A stretch of 64,000 nt of DNA, from NCBI RefSeq assembly GCF_014836635.1, contig NZ_JACSQL010000007.1:1-64000 (forward strand), written 5' to 3'. Made by a program: the position numbers and the translations under genes. The stretch is from Paenibacillus gallinarum. Lineage in GTDB: Bacteria; Bacillota; Bacilli; Paenibacillales; Paenibacillaceae. Under the pieces are notes generated by a model that was not told the DNA's origin, did not search any database, and saw nothing but the letters and a program-made list of their open reading frames with translations. Positions 8,226 to 17,497 of the stretch are shown here, piece by piece; position 1 is the first letter of the stretch, and each line of letters starts with the position of its first letter.

Positions 8226-9821
8226 ATAAAGAAGATCGTACTCGTCGATGATGAAATTTTGATTCGTGAAAGCATCCGGGATTCTATAGATTGGAAGAAG
8301 GAAGGTTTCTTATATTCCGGTGATGCTCCTGACGGAGAGTTAGCACTACCGCTCATTGAAGGACAAGTACCAGATATTCTAATTACAGATATTAAAATGC
8401 CTTTTATGAACGGTCTCGAACTTGCTTCCGTAGTTAGGCAAAGATTTCCTGACATGAAAATCATCATCTTAAGTGGACATGATGATTTTCATTATGCCCA
8501 AACAGCACTTCGGCTTGGCGTCGAGGATTACTGCCTGAAACCAGTCAGTGCTGCGGAACTACTCCAGTTGCTGAATGCTGTCAGTACGAGGATTGATGAA
8601 GAAAATAGAATGAAACAGAAGAATATGTATAGTCCTGATAAGCTATATGCCGACCTTTGCGGAGGACTAATTGGCACAGGAGCCGCGATCGAAGCTGCTG
8701 CTGAGCTGAATCTGCAGCTTATAGCCCCTTATTACGCTGTCGTGATCTTATCTATTGTTCCATCCATCTTGGACGAATCCAATCTTGTAAATTCTAAGAT
8801 TCAGGCAGCGGAGCTTATCGTTACGAATACACTGATTGAATACCCCGAGCTTTATTACTTTAGGCGCAGCCGTACTGAAACGGTGATCATTCTAAAGGAC
8901 GGCCTTCCGGATCAAATATCAAGCAGAATCGATCTTCTGATCCAAGTACTGGAACAACAAAGTATCCATTTTGGCTTGCAACTGTCCGTAAGCTGCGGAA
9001 GCGTCCACGAACGCCTTCAAGGTATACATCTTTCCTTCCAAGAGGCCGAAGATGACCGAATGATAAAGAAGCTGTCGAAGCAGAACAAAGCAGCTCTGAT
9101 TGAGTCCTCGATCGACCAGACACCAGGCAGTGTGCTGCTTGACCGCTACCGCCTAATTGAGTTTCTAAAGGTAGGTAATTCCCAAGAGGCTCCTTCTTTT
9201 ATTCGTCAGCTTGGGGTTGGCCTTCGTCAGATAAGTTTTAACTCGATGTATGCCTACTACCTGATCAATGACATTACCTTAGAATTAGTCCAGACCGCAA
9301 AGTTAACTTTTCGTACAGAAGGAAATCAAGCAGAAATGATACATGAGTTGCAAAAAGAAATTCGGAAAATTTCAAATGTTGAAGAGTGCCTTGATTATTT
9401 ACTTGGAGTATATGAACAGCTATGGGTCTGGCGGTCTGAAGGGTCTGACAAGTATGGAGAGTTAATTGAAAAAGTCAAACTCTATATTCGGCAGAATTAT
9501 CACAATGACCAGCTCTCCCTTCATGAAACTTCAAGACAGATTGGAGTCAGCTCCAGCCATCTCAGTAAGGTCTTCAGCCAAGAAACCGGGCAGACCATGA
9601 CAGAGTACTTAACCGCCACGCGGATCGGCAAAGCGAAAGTGCTGCTTAAAACAACCCGCTGCAAAACCTTCGAGATTGCTTTTCAAGTAGGTTACAGTGA
9701 TCAACATTACTTCTCTAACCTGTTCAAGAAGGTGACCGGAATGACACCAATGGAATACCGCAAACATGGCCGTGATGGTGAGTCGGTTGCGACCACTGCG
9801 AAAGAAGGAGATCGCTTGTGA
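8226..9821 (+). CDS. YesN-type response regulator with AraC DNA-binding domain; non-canonical start (ATA or CTG)
   Basis: A receiver plus AraC-type regulator of about 531 aa. Read from ATA at 8226 the protein begins KKIVLVDDE with the acidic pair D8-D9, phosphoacceptor D55 (TDIKMP) and the receiver lysine in CLKPVS. A middle region is followed by a two-helix-turn-helix AraC domain over the last 100 residues, ending TPMEYRK. No ATG, GTG or TTG lies between the in-frame stop at 8205 and the acidic pair. AGGGGGA ends eight bases before ATA, ideal spacing. CTG at 8220 overlaps the kinase stop codon and is the alternative. A TTG at 8259 would delete the first receiver strand and the acidic pocket. 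Probably activates the sugar transporter and perhaps the GH43 gene. Confidence 0.85.
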   Translation: MKKIVLVDDEILIRESIRDSIDWKKEGFLYSGDAPDGELALPLIEGQVPDILITDIKMPFMNGLELASVVRQRFPDMKIIILSGHDDFHYAQTALRLGVEDYCLKPVSAAELLQLLNAVSTRIDEENRMKQKNMYSPDKLYADLCGGLIGTGAAIEAAAELNLQLIAPYYAVVILSIVPSILDESNLVNSKIQAAELIVTNTLIEYPELYYFRRSRTETVIILKDGLPDQISSRIDLLIQVLEQQSIHFGLQLSVSCGSVHERLQGIHLSFQEAEDDRMIKKLSKQNKAALIESSIDQTPGSVLLDRYRLIEFLKVGNSQEAPSFIRQLGVGLRQISFNSMYAYYLINDITLELVQTAKLTFRTEGNQAEMIHELQKEIRKISNVEECLDYLLGVYEQLWVWRSEGSDKYGELIEKVKLYIRQNYHNDQLSLHETSRQIGVSSSHLSKVFSQETGQTMTEYLTATRIGKAKVLLKTTRCKTFEIAFQVGYSDQHYFSNLFKKVTGMTPMEYRKHGRDGESVATTAKEGDRL

Positions 9822-10777
9822 ATTTCCGATTCAAAGCCGTTCAGACGCTGACGTTACTACTTGGTATCATATTTATTCTCTGTGGATGTTTGGAGACTCG
9901 AACTACAATGGATACATGGAATCAGAATGAAGAGGTTCTTTCGCTCCCTTCAAAAGACGTTCCCGAGCTAACCTTTGGCATCATCTATCCTATGGTAAAC
10001 GACACATACGAGATGATAACGGAAAATGCGGAAGACTCAGCCAGCGATCATAACATTAAACTGATCGTTCAAGCACCAGATGAAGCAAACCTAGAGCAAC
10101 AGATTCGAATCATGGAGATGATGATCAAGCAAGAGGTTGACGGCATAGCTATTATCCCGGTTGACTCCGAAGCTCTAATTGACGTCATCAACAAAGCGGT
10201 GTCCAGCGGAATCATTGTGATATGCTTCGAGTCGGACTCTCCGTCCAGTAAGCGGAATCTATTTATCGGTGCGGATAACTATAAGACGGGTGCAATAATT
10301 GCCCAAACCGTAGACAATTTGCTTGGCGGAAAAGGCATGGTCCTGGTCCAGTCTGGCATGCCGCAAATGCTTGGATTAACTCAGCGGCTAAAAGGGCTTC
10401 AGGATTATTTAGATGAGTATACCGAAATAGACGTACTCGAAGTTCGCCATAACCATGCCAGCGAAGAAAAAGCCATTCAGCAGTTGGAAGAAATGATTAC
10501 GGCTCACCCGCATTTCAGTGCGCTAATCAACCTGGATTTCGTTTCAAGTTCAAGTTCGGTTCTAGTCTGGAAAGCCAAAGGGCTTAAAAGATATAATGTC
10601 GCGCTCGGTCTTACTCCCTATGTCAATCAATCCCTCGAAAACGGTCAAATTACCCGCATCATCTCCCAAAATGAGCAGAATTGGGGCCAAGCGATCATTA
10701 ACACCTTGCGCAGTCTATCACAAGATAAAACATTACCAGAATTTATTAATACAGAAATCACAGAAATGCATAGTTAA
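9818..10777 (+). CDS. Sugar-binding lipoprotein of a three-component sensor (AraP-like)
   Basis: A type I periplasmic-binding protein with a lipoprotein signal (FILCGC, lipidated at Cys), 319 aa. Motifs TFGIIYPMVNDTY, GIAIIPVDSEALIDVI and the PBP hinge region VLVQSGMPQMLGLTQR place it in Peripla_BP_4. It is more divergent from the two transporter binding proteins than they are from each other. The GTG start overlaps the regulator stop codon, with AAGGAG upstream, so translation is coupled to the kinase-regulator pair. That context, rather than transporter linkage, argues that it presents sugar to the YesM-type kinase, as AraP does for AraS in Geobacillus. The gene ends just before a strong bidirectional terminator. 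Confidence 0.85.
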   Translation: MNFRFKAVQTLTLLLGIIFILCGCLETRTTMDTWNQNEEVLSLPSKDVPELTFGIIYPMVNDTYEMITENAEDSASDHNIKLIVQAPDEANLEQQIRIMEMMIKQEVDGIAIIPVDSEALIDVINKAVSSGIIVICFESDSPSSKRNLFIGADNYKTGAIIAQTVDNLLGGKGMVLVQSGMPQMLGLTQRLKGLQDYLDEYTEIDVLEVRHNHASEEKAIQQLEEMITAHPHFSALINLDFVSSSSSVLVWKAKGLKRYNVALGLTPYVNQSLENGQITRIISQNEQNWGQAIINTLRSLSQDKTLPEFINTEITEMHS

Positions 10778-10785
10778 TCATAATA

Positions 10786-10833
10786 ACAAAGGCGAAGGGC
10801 ATTCCCTAACTGGGATTGCCCTTCGCCTTTGTT
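10786..10833. terminator. Strong bidirectional terminator between convergent genes
   Basis: The stem ACAAAGGCGAAGGGCA pairs with TGCCCTTCGCCTTTGT around a short loop that itself pairs (TCCC/GGGA). T-rich or A-rich flanks on both sides fit termination of both the rightward sensor cassette and the leftward GH43 gene. Confidence 0.85.
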
Positions 10834-10867
10834 TATAGATTTCACTTTATAACTTGATTACATCACT

Positions 10868-13800
10868 CTAAAACAACCCTGACTTTTTCATCAGTTCATG
10901 AGTCAATTTTGCCACTTCAGCGCGGGTAATATACGCTTTGGGCGCTAGAGTCGTTGCGCTTCTTCCGGAGACAATGCCTGCCTGCAAGCTATCTGCCACA
11001 CCCGATTTTGCCCAGCTAGAGACGCGGTTTGCATCTTCATAACTGCTCAGTATCTCTTCCACTGTCCGTTCTGCCAACGTTCTCTTAAGCTCAGTAATTT
11101 CCATCGCTTGAGCAATAATGTGCATGGCTTGTTCCCGTGTAATCTTCTCATTAGGCCGGAAAGTGTCGTCTTCGTACCCAGTGATAAGGCCGTATGTTTG
11201 TGCCGTGTTTACATTTTCAGCAAACCAATCCGTTGTCTTTACGTCCGTGAACCCAAGTTTTCCTTTCTCTGATCGAAGTCCAAGCGCCCGTACTAGCAGT
11301 GCAGTAAATTCAGCACGGGTGATTTCCGTATTTGGATGAAATAAACCATTTCCCGTTCCGTCTATAATCATCCGAGATCCGAGATTGTTGACGCTATCCT
11401 TTGCCCAATGCGAGGTCAGATCCGTAAATTCTACCGAGTTCGTGACCACTGCAAAGGTACCGTGGGACAAGCTGCGAATTTTCCCGTAACGTATTCCATT
11501 CTCTGTAACGACTTGAGTTGGCACCTGATAAACTGTACCCTTTGGTTCGATCACAATACCGGTGGATAGCTGGTTAGCTGATGAATTATCCGACAGTGGA
11601 ATCATTCTCTCCATATATCCATTAAGTGGAGTGACTTCTGTAACGTTATTTCCTTGTATCGTTGTAACTTTAAAGTCGAGCAGATCCGAGCTAAGCTTAA
11701 AGCCTTTTACCTCTGCTGCTTGTTCTGCAACCTTGGTCATCGATGTTGCTGGAACAGCAATCTCAATTTGAATCGTCGTCTTTGTGCTCGTTCCATCCCC
11801 TGATGACGCCAAGGTATTCAAACTGATTTTGGAAGCTGGAACCTTGAAGATCCCAAGGTCGGTCCGTAGTTCGATTACGATCTTCTTATCCTGAAGGGCT
11901 TTTAGAACATCCTTGTTAAATTGAGTAATTACACGCTCTGAGCTTGCCTTAACCGTAACGGCAATCACATCGGCCTCATTCGCTGAAGAGAGCCAAGTTT
12001 CTAGCTTTTTCTGATCAAGTGCAATTGTCGTTATTTTATGGTCTTGCTGCGTAGTCGTACCGATCGTACCCAAGTCCACTTCTTTGTCGCCAACTTTTAT
12101 TTCTGCATCATTCTTACCGACAGGTAATGCTGCCTGTGGCGCTGTTGGAGTCAAAGGTCTATCCGATGGAGCTGGTGTAGAAGGGGCAGGACCCGGAACA
12201 GTCGGCGTACCGCTTCCTTCGTCTTCGGTGCTTACCTTAATTGTAATATGAGTAGTAATCTCTTTGCCGCCAGCGGTAACGGTTAAAGTCAACGTGCCAT
12301 TGCCAGCTGAGATTCCCTTTACATTTACCGTCTCTTTATCACTGTCACCTGTAATCTCAAGATTATTAAATGCTTCCCAGCGGTATGTTGGATTTGTCGC
12401 ATTAACTGGATTCAGCTGAGAATCAAACGTAAGGGAACTGTTCACTTTAACCGATGTAGCTTCTCCTAATATGGAGACAGACTCCAGAGGAATAACTTCC
12501 GGTTCAATAATACTCTTCGTAAAGTGCCAGTAATCCATTCGAAGGGAATCCTGACCTTTTGTCTTAAACATAAAGAAGATATTGTGAACACCGGTAACAG
12601 GTTTGACGTCTGTCTTCAGCGTCTTCCACTGATTCGCGCCGCCAGTTGGCTTCACATCAAGTGTACCAATGACATCTCCGACGGGACTGTCCTGACGTAT
12701 TTCAATCGTCCCCCCAGTGGTTGTTGCTACGCTAGCTTCGAAAATACCTGGTCCACTCGTACCGAAGTCTGCGTTTGCAATTGCAAGCCAATCTCCATCA
12801 TTTACATCCGTTATATTGAGGTTGATGCTGTCCACCATGCTTCCGGACTGTAAGGATTTCTCCGTCATAATTCCGGCCTGCCATGCCATGGTTTCAGCCT
12901 CGGTGCGCTGATAAGGAATCAGAGCAGCTAACTGTTCCACTCCTTCCATATCTCCCTTAATCGGTTTAATTAATCCGTTGTCATAAAACTCCACTTTATT
13001 GATATGTGTGGAGCGATATCCTTTTGCTTTATCCATAGCCTTAGCAAGCGTTTGGGCGTGATAGGCAACATACCACTGATCTTTAAATTCGAAAATGGCA
13101 TGATGATTGTTTCCCCCAACATCGAAAAACACGTTTGGATTTTGCAAAATGGTTCCCACGTAAGTAAATGGCCCCATCGGATGATCGCTGACCATGTATG
13201 CAATTTCTCCCTTCGGCGGCGAACCTTCCAGATGTGTGCCGGCGAAATTGGAGCAATAAGAATAATAGTACTTACCGTTATATTTGTGAATTCCGGAATC
13301 TTCAAAAAGATAAGGAGCATCTATGAGTTTGGCTGACCCTACTGTGCTTATCATGTCGTCACCCAATTGAATTACTCTGCCGCTCTTCGGATGAGCAATT
13401 TGCTCTTCAGTCGGATTATTCCCGCCGGGAAGTCCCCCACCGAAATACAGATAACCCGTTCCATCATCATCCACCAGAACAGCCGGATCAAACATCCACA
13501 CTACCCCGTTCGTTCCTGGAACACTGCTATTAATAAAGGATTTCCCCAGCGGATCAGTCCATGGTCCGATTGGACTATCGGCGGTAAGGACACCAATGCT
13601 GGAAGCATTATTAGCAAAGTACAAGAAAAATTTATCCTTTCCTTCAATTACCTTATGGGCAATAGCAGGAGCCCAAGAGTTATTAGCCCATTTGGCAGCG
13701 CCATTCGGACCTGCTACGGGAATCTCTCCATGATCGGTCCAGTTAACCATATCATCTGATGAGATGACACTGATTGTGTTGATCTTGGAATAACTATTAT

Positions 13801-16800
13801 CTTTCAGGTTTCCATTTGCATCATATTCAAAAGCATCGCTTGTCATATAAATATATACTCTATCGTTAAAGACAAGCGCATATGGATCTGCCCCGAATTT
13901 ATGACTGACTAGCGGATTCGCATATCCAGGTACTTTGGCAAGAGCTTTCGTGTCCAAAGCTTTCAAATCAATAGTAGCCACTGCTTCACTCACGTTGTAA
14001 ACCACATGGCCACCTTCCGTTTTAATGTAATCTGTTCGGATTTTAACCACTTGATCCTTCGGAACAAAATCTTTCATTTTCAGTTTAATCGTGGCGAACA
14101 GGTCAGATGAGGTATTCGTGAAACTCACGTTACTGCCGGATACCTTCAGTTCCAGCCTGCGGTCAGCAAACGCATAGGATGGTGTACCACTAATATTGTC
14201 TGTATTAAATGATACTCCGGTTACGGATACGAAATCCGGAATATCGAAGGAAGCAGAAATTCCATTGTAGGTTCCATCAGGCAATGCCTCCATTTTTACC
14301 GGAACTTCGAATTCTATATTCGGAACGCCTAGAACGTCCGAGACATCATCCAGACTCGCTGTAAGAATGGGAGCTGACTCCCCCGTTCCTGTCATCTTGC
14401 TGTCTACTCTAAAATAGTCGAAATCGACATATCCACCTACCGTTTTGGTAGCATAATTAAATAATGCATAACGATAACCCATAAAATGAGGCAGGGTATA
14501 CGACATTTGCAGTTGCTCTCCAATTGCTGTCCAACTTACTCCGTCAAGACTGTAATAGAAATAGGCTTTGTCTGTTTGCTTTTTGAAATCCATATCAATT
14601 TTCAGATATACTCGATCCTCAGCAAGCGGAATGCTGGCAACTTCTTTCGGTTGTTCACCGCTGCCGTTCACCATTACGATCGATTTAGAGGTTCCTGACT
14701 TTTTAACACCGACATAACCATAATTTTTTTGGAAAGCGGCAAGACCTGCTACATCTCCGTCTTTCATATGATCTGTTTCAACGGCAATGTAACCTGAACT
14801 TTCCGGTCCAAACGTTCTTTGTGTCAGTGTATTGCGTGCATCCAGAATTCCTGTGCTTTTTCTTCCCGTTGTAAGACGTAAGAATCCGGAACGCTGGGTC
14901 AACGACCAGTTGTTGTTATCTGGATTATGGTTCCACTGCCACGAAAGCCCTAGATTAGAGCCATTATCTTCACTCTCTCCTGGTTTTTGAGTATCCGGAA
15001 TGGGAGCGGACGAAGCTGTAAATGAGATGTCGTCAACATAGAAGTCCATTAGATCTGTGATTGGGTCCGGGGTTCCGGTCCATGGTGTCTCAATGAAAAT
15101 AAAAGTGTGAGATAAATCCGCATCTGAAGGGAGCGTATAAGTGCCACGGACTGTTCCCCACTCCCCTTTCTTCATCGTAGCCGAACCAAGCACCTTGATT
15201 CCTTGCCAGCTCGGACCGTTCTGAATATTAAAGTTGAACTGTTTCTGCTCTGGCCCTTCATCGTACCTTACCTTTGCAGAGAAGGAATAAGTGACATTGG
15301 TATCTACCTTTCCGGTAATCAACTGCATTGGTCCGTCTCCAGTCGCCTTGCGTCCAGTCGTCTTCAACGCTGAAACACCGCTGTTATATACATCATTTGT
15401 AACAGATACAGATGCTGCGCCATTAGCGGTCCAAGGTTCGATACCGCTTTCAATATCGCTATTGATAATAAGTTCCGAGACCGAGGTATCTGCAAAAGAA
15501 ATGTCATCGACATAGAAGTCCATCAGATCCGTGTTTAGGTCCGGCGTCGCGGTCCATGGTGTCTCAATAAAAATAAAAGTATGGGATAAATCGGCGTCCG
15601 ATGGGAGTGTGTACGTGCCTTGGACCGTTCCCCACTCTCCTTTGCTGATCATAGCCGAACCAAGCACCTTAATTCCTTGCCAGCTCGGACCGTTCTGTAT
15701 GTTGAAGTTAAACTGTTTCTGCTCTGGCCCTTCATCGTATCTTACCTTCGCAGAGAAGGAATAGGTGACATTGGTATTTACTTTTCCGGTAATCACCTGC
15801 ATGGGACCATCCCCGGTCGCTTTCCGTCCCGTCGTTTTCAGAGCGGATGCGCCGCTGCCATAAACATCATTAGTAACGGACACGGAGGCCGCACCATTCG
15901 CTGTCCAAGGTTCGACACCACTTTCGATTCCACCGTTAACTAACAGTTCCCTCCCAGAAGATCCTCCAGCCGTCGCAAGAATATCAGCTTCCGAGAGTTC
16001 TGAAGATACATCTGAAGTGCTACTGTCTTCAAAAGTATATGGGAGACCTGACCGTGTTGAGCGATTATAGAACTCATCAGAACTTACGATATTGGATTCC
16101 CCTTTATGTAATGGAAGAGAGAGTTCAGTAGGTACTTTGCCACTGACACCAAATACCGGCCAGTCGTTTTCCCATGTGACGGAAACTAAGTAAGGAATAC
16201 GTCCGACGGAACCACGGTCACCAAAAAGAAAGGCATACCAATCTCCTGAAACCGTATCGATCAGTCCACCTTGTGCAATCCCCTCATCTTTCAGTACGAC
16301 TTTTCCTTCATAGGGGCCGTCGATGGTGTCAGAGCGGAACACCAATTGTGTTCGCATGCCGCCACTCGGCCATGTAATTAGAGAAATATAATATTTCCCA
16401 TTTATTTTTTGGATATGAGCACCTTCAGCTTGAAGTCCCACATTCGGTCCTGCAACTAGACTCGAATCCTTAATAATGATTTTATTCATTCCGTCTTCTT
16501 TCACCGCAGTGGCATCCGAATTCAGCTCGACAATACGAATATCGCCGCCTCCATATACGAGATACACTCGTCCGTCGTCATCGAAAAGAAGAGACATATC
16601 GTGATAAAAAGGGAGCGTTGAGTGTGTCCATGGTCCATTTTCGATATCCGTCGTTTGATAAATATATGTCTTTCCTGTTGTACTGGAAGAAAACACTACA
16701 TAATATTTACCGTTATGGTACCTGAGACTGCTAGCCCAGGAGCCTTTTCCATACTCATTTTCATTATTACTCAATCTTTGATTATCGGTCTCATCCAAAG

Positions 16801-17071
16801 TATCATATACATAATTAACAATATCCCAATGTACTAGATCATACGATTTCATAATCGGAACGCCTGGATTCATGTGCATCGTCGTACTGGTCATATAATA
16901 GGCATCACCCACACGAATGACATCGGGATCAGGCACATCAGCCCAAATAATCGGGTTATTCGTACTTCCCAGCTCTTTGGGGGTTTCCTCTGCAAAAACA
17001 AGCCCAGCTGGCATCAAATTCAGAAATAATGCAACCGTTGTAAGAATCGAAATTAGCTTCTTTTTCCCCAC
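10868..17071 (-). CDS. Giant modular cell-wall-anchored glycosidase: two GH43 domains, CBMs, cohesin-like domain, SLH
   Basis: A secreted 2,067-residue enzyme. Approximate module order: signal peptide 1-28; GH43 domain 35-350 with D48 (PDPDV), D158 (HDMSLLFDDDG) and E216 (LQAEGAH) as catalytic triad; two nearly identical CBM4/9-like jelly rolls 372-530 and 534-685; GH43 C-terminal concanavalin-like domain 705-890; cohesin-like domain 900-1040; second GH43 domain 1049-1380 (KFGADPYAL, FDPAVLVDDDG, EDSGIHKYNGKYY); CBM6-like 1389-1520; Ig/BIG-like 1527-1615; Pro/Ser/Thr linker near 1634; uncharacterised beta-rich domain; three SLH repeats 1878-2067. It likely removes arabinose or xylose side chains from arabinoxylan at the cell surface, feeding the nearby transporter. 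Start is GTG with AAAGGAG upstream. Confidence 0.9.
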   Translation of the reverse strand: MGKKKLISILTTVALFLNLMPAGLVFAEETPKELGSTNNPIIWADVPDPDVIRVGDAYYMTSTTMHMNPGVPIMKSYDLVHWDIVNYVYDTLDETDNQRLSNNENEYGKGSWASSLRYHNGKYYVVFSSSTTGKTYIYQTTDIENGPWTHSTLPFYHDMSLLFDDDGRVYLVYGGGDIRIVELNSDATAVKEDGMNKIIIKDSSLVAGPNVGLQAEGAHIQKINGKYYISLITWPSGGMRTQLVFRSDTIDGPYEGKVVLKDEGIAQGGLIDTVSGDWYAFLFGDRGSVGRIPYLVSVTWENDWPVFGVSGKVPTELSLPLHKGESNIVSSDEFYNRSTRSGLPYTFEDSSTSDVSSELSEADILATAGGSSGRELLVNGGIESGVEPWTANGAASVSVTNDVYGSGASALKTTGRKATGDGPMQVITGKVNTNVTYSFSAKVRYDEGPEQKQFNFNIQNGPSWQGIKVLGSAMISKGEWGTVQGTYTLPSDADLSHTFIFIETPWTATPDLNTDLMDFYVDDISFADTSVSELIINSDIESGIEPWTANGAASVSVTNDVYNSGVSALKTTGRKATGDGPMQLITGKVDTNVTYSFSAKVRYDEGPEQKQFNFNIQNGPSWQGIKVLGSATMKKGEWGTVRGTYTLPSDADLSHTFIFIETPWTGTPDPITDLMDFYVDDISFTASSAPIPDTQKPGESEDNGSNLGLSWQWNHNPDNNNWSLTQRSGFLRLTTGRKSTGILDARNTLTQRTFGPESSGYIAVETDHMKDGDVAGLAAFQKNYGYVGVKKSGTSKSIVMVNGSGEQPKEVASIPLAEDRVYLKIDMDFKKQTDKAYFYYSLDGVSWTAIGEQLQMSYTLPHFMGYRYALFNYATKTVGGYVDFDYFRVDSKMTGTGESAPILTASLDDVSDVLGVPNIEFEVPVKMEALPDGTYNGISASFDIPDFVSVTGVSFNTDNISGTPSYAFADRRLELKVSGSNVSFTNTSSDLFATIKLKMKDFVPKDQVVKIRTDYIKTEGGHVVYNVSEAVATIDLKALDTKALAKVPGYANPLVSHKFGADPYALVFNDRVYIYMTSDAFEYDANGNLKDNSYSKINTISVISSDDMVNWTDHGEIPVAGPNGAAKWANNSWAPAIAHKVIEGKDKFFLYFANNASSIGVLTADSPIGPWTDPLGKSFINSSVPGTNGVVWMFDPAVLVDDDGTGYLYFGGGLPGGNNPTEEQIAHPKSGRVIQLGDDMISTVGSAKLIDAPYLFEDSGIHKYNGKYYYSYCSNFAGTHLEGSPPKGEIAYMVSDHPMGPFTYVGTILQNPNVFFDVGGNNHHAIFEFKDQWYVAYHAQTLAKAMDKAKGYRSTHINKVEFYDNGLIKPIKGDMEGVEQLAALIPYQRTEAETMAWQAGIMTEKSLQSGSMVDSINLNITDVNDGDWLAIANADFGTSGPGIFEASVATTTGGTIEIRQDSPVGDVIGTLDVKPTGGANQWKTLKTDVKPVTGVHNIFFMFKTKGQDSLRMDYWHFTKSIIEPEVIPLESVSILGEATSVKVNSSLTFDSQLNPVNATNPTYRWEAFNNLEITGDSDKETVNVKGISAGNGTLTLTVTAGGKEITTHITIKVSTEDEGSGTPTVPGPAPSTPAPSDRPLTPTAPQAALPVGKNDAEIKVGDKEVDLGTIGTTTQQDHKITTIALDQKKLETWLSSANEADVIAVTVKASSERVITQFNKDVLKALQDKKIVIELRTDLGIFKVPASKISLNTLASSGDGTSTKTTIQIEIAVPATSMTKVAEQAAEVKGFKLSSDLLDFKVTTIQGNNVTEVTPLNGYMERMIPLSDNSSANQLSTGIVIEPKGTVYQVPTQVVTENGIRYGKIRSLSHGTFAVVTNSVEFTDLTSHWAKDSVNNLGSRMIIDGTGNGLFHPNTEITRAEFTALLVRALGLRSEKGKLGFTDVKTTDWFAENVNTAQTYGLITGYEDDTFRPNEKITREQAMHIIAQAMEITELKRTLAERTVEEILSSYEDANRVSSWAKSGVADSLQAGIVSGRSATTLAPKAYITRAEVAKLTHELMKKSGLF
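15018..15955 (-). repeat. Tandem duplication encoding two CBM4/9-like modules
   Basis: Two consecutive stretches of about 155 codons (roughly 15486-15955 and 15018-15484) encode copies of the same carbohydrate-binding module. By eye they differ at only about 19 positions. Both carry ESG-EPWTANGAASVSV, FNFNIQNGPSW and LMDFYVDDISF. The high similarity points to a recent duplication or ongoing homogenisation. Confidence 0.85.
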
Positions 17072-17102
17072 TATACTGATTCTCCTTTAATATAATAATA
17101 AA

Positions 17103-17116
17103 TAAAGCGCTTTCTA
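17103..17116. promoter_or_regulatory. cre-like site in the GH43 leader
   Basis: TAAAGCGCTTTCTA, 32-45 bases upstream of the GH43 start codon, contains the AAAGCGCTTT core of CcpA catabolite-response elements but departs from consensus at the outer bases. The position fits a repressive roadblock. The rest of 17072-17497 contains the GH43 promoter region and the inverted repeat at 17376 and no gene. Confidence 0.4.
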
Positions 17117-17375
17117 AAATGGCGAAAAAGTGTAACCGAGCTCGATATTATCCGATTGCCTCCCTCCTGGTTAATGTCGTTATAACTACTTTGTTTAAAG
17201 TTCGAGTTCATTATATCTTGCCCCTGCAAAAATCACGATGTAATATCTTTTTTAAAAGGTGAATTTTTTTGTTTTTCAAAATGGAACAGCCGCTTAGCGG
17301 ACATCTTCGGCAGCCGTCAACGTTGAACTCTTCAAAATAAGCTACATCCTCTGCATTCCTTCTATGTATACAAAA

Positions 17376-17413
17376 ATACACATACGTTCACGTATACGTA
17401 AACGTATGTGTAT
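17376..17413. repeat. Perfect 13-bp inverted repeat with a palindromic loop
   Basis: ATACACATACGTT and AACGTATGTGTAT pair perfectly around a 12-base loop that contains the palindrome ACGTATACGT. On the minus strand the stem is followed by ATTTTTG, so it could terminate the MFS gene ending at 17498. The nested symmetry could equally be an operator for the GH43 gene. Confidence 0.6.
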
Positions 17414-17497
17414 AATATTGGTGTACTATACTAGTCTCTTTACTTCGCATCACAGCTATGTATACCATATCTGTTTCTCTCAACTTTTACTTATGCG

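Noticed and set aside
8259-8261. TTG as start of the YesN-type regulator
   Set aside because: It would cut off KKIVLVDDE, including the acidic pair needed for phosphorylation, and has no ribosome binding site at a suitable distance.
10868-17071. Numerous long open frames on the opposite strand of the GH43 gene
   Set aside because: They follow from codon bias of a large gene; none has an RBS or protein-like features.
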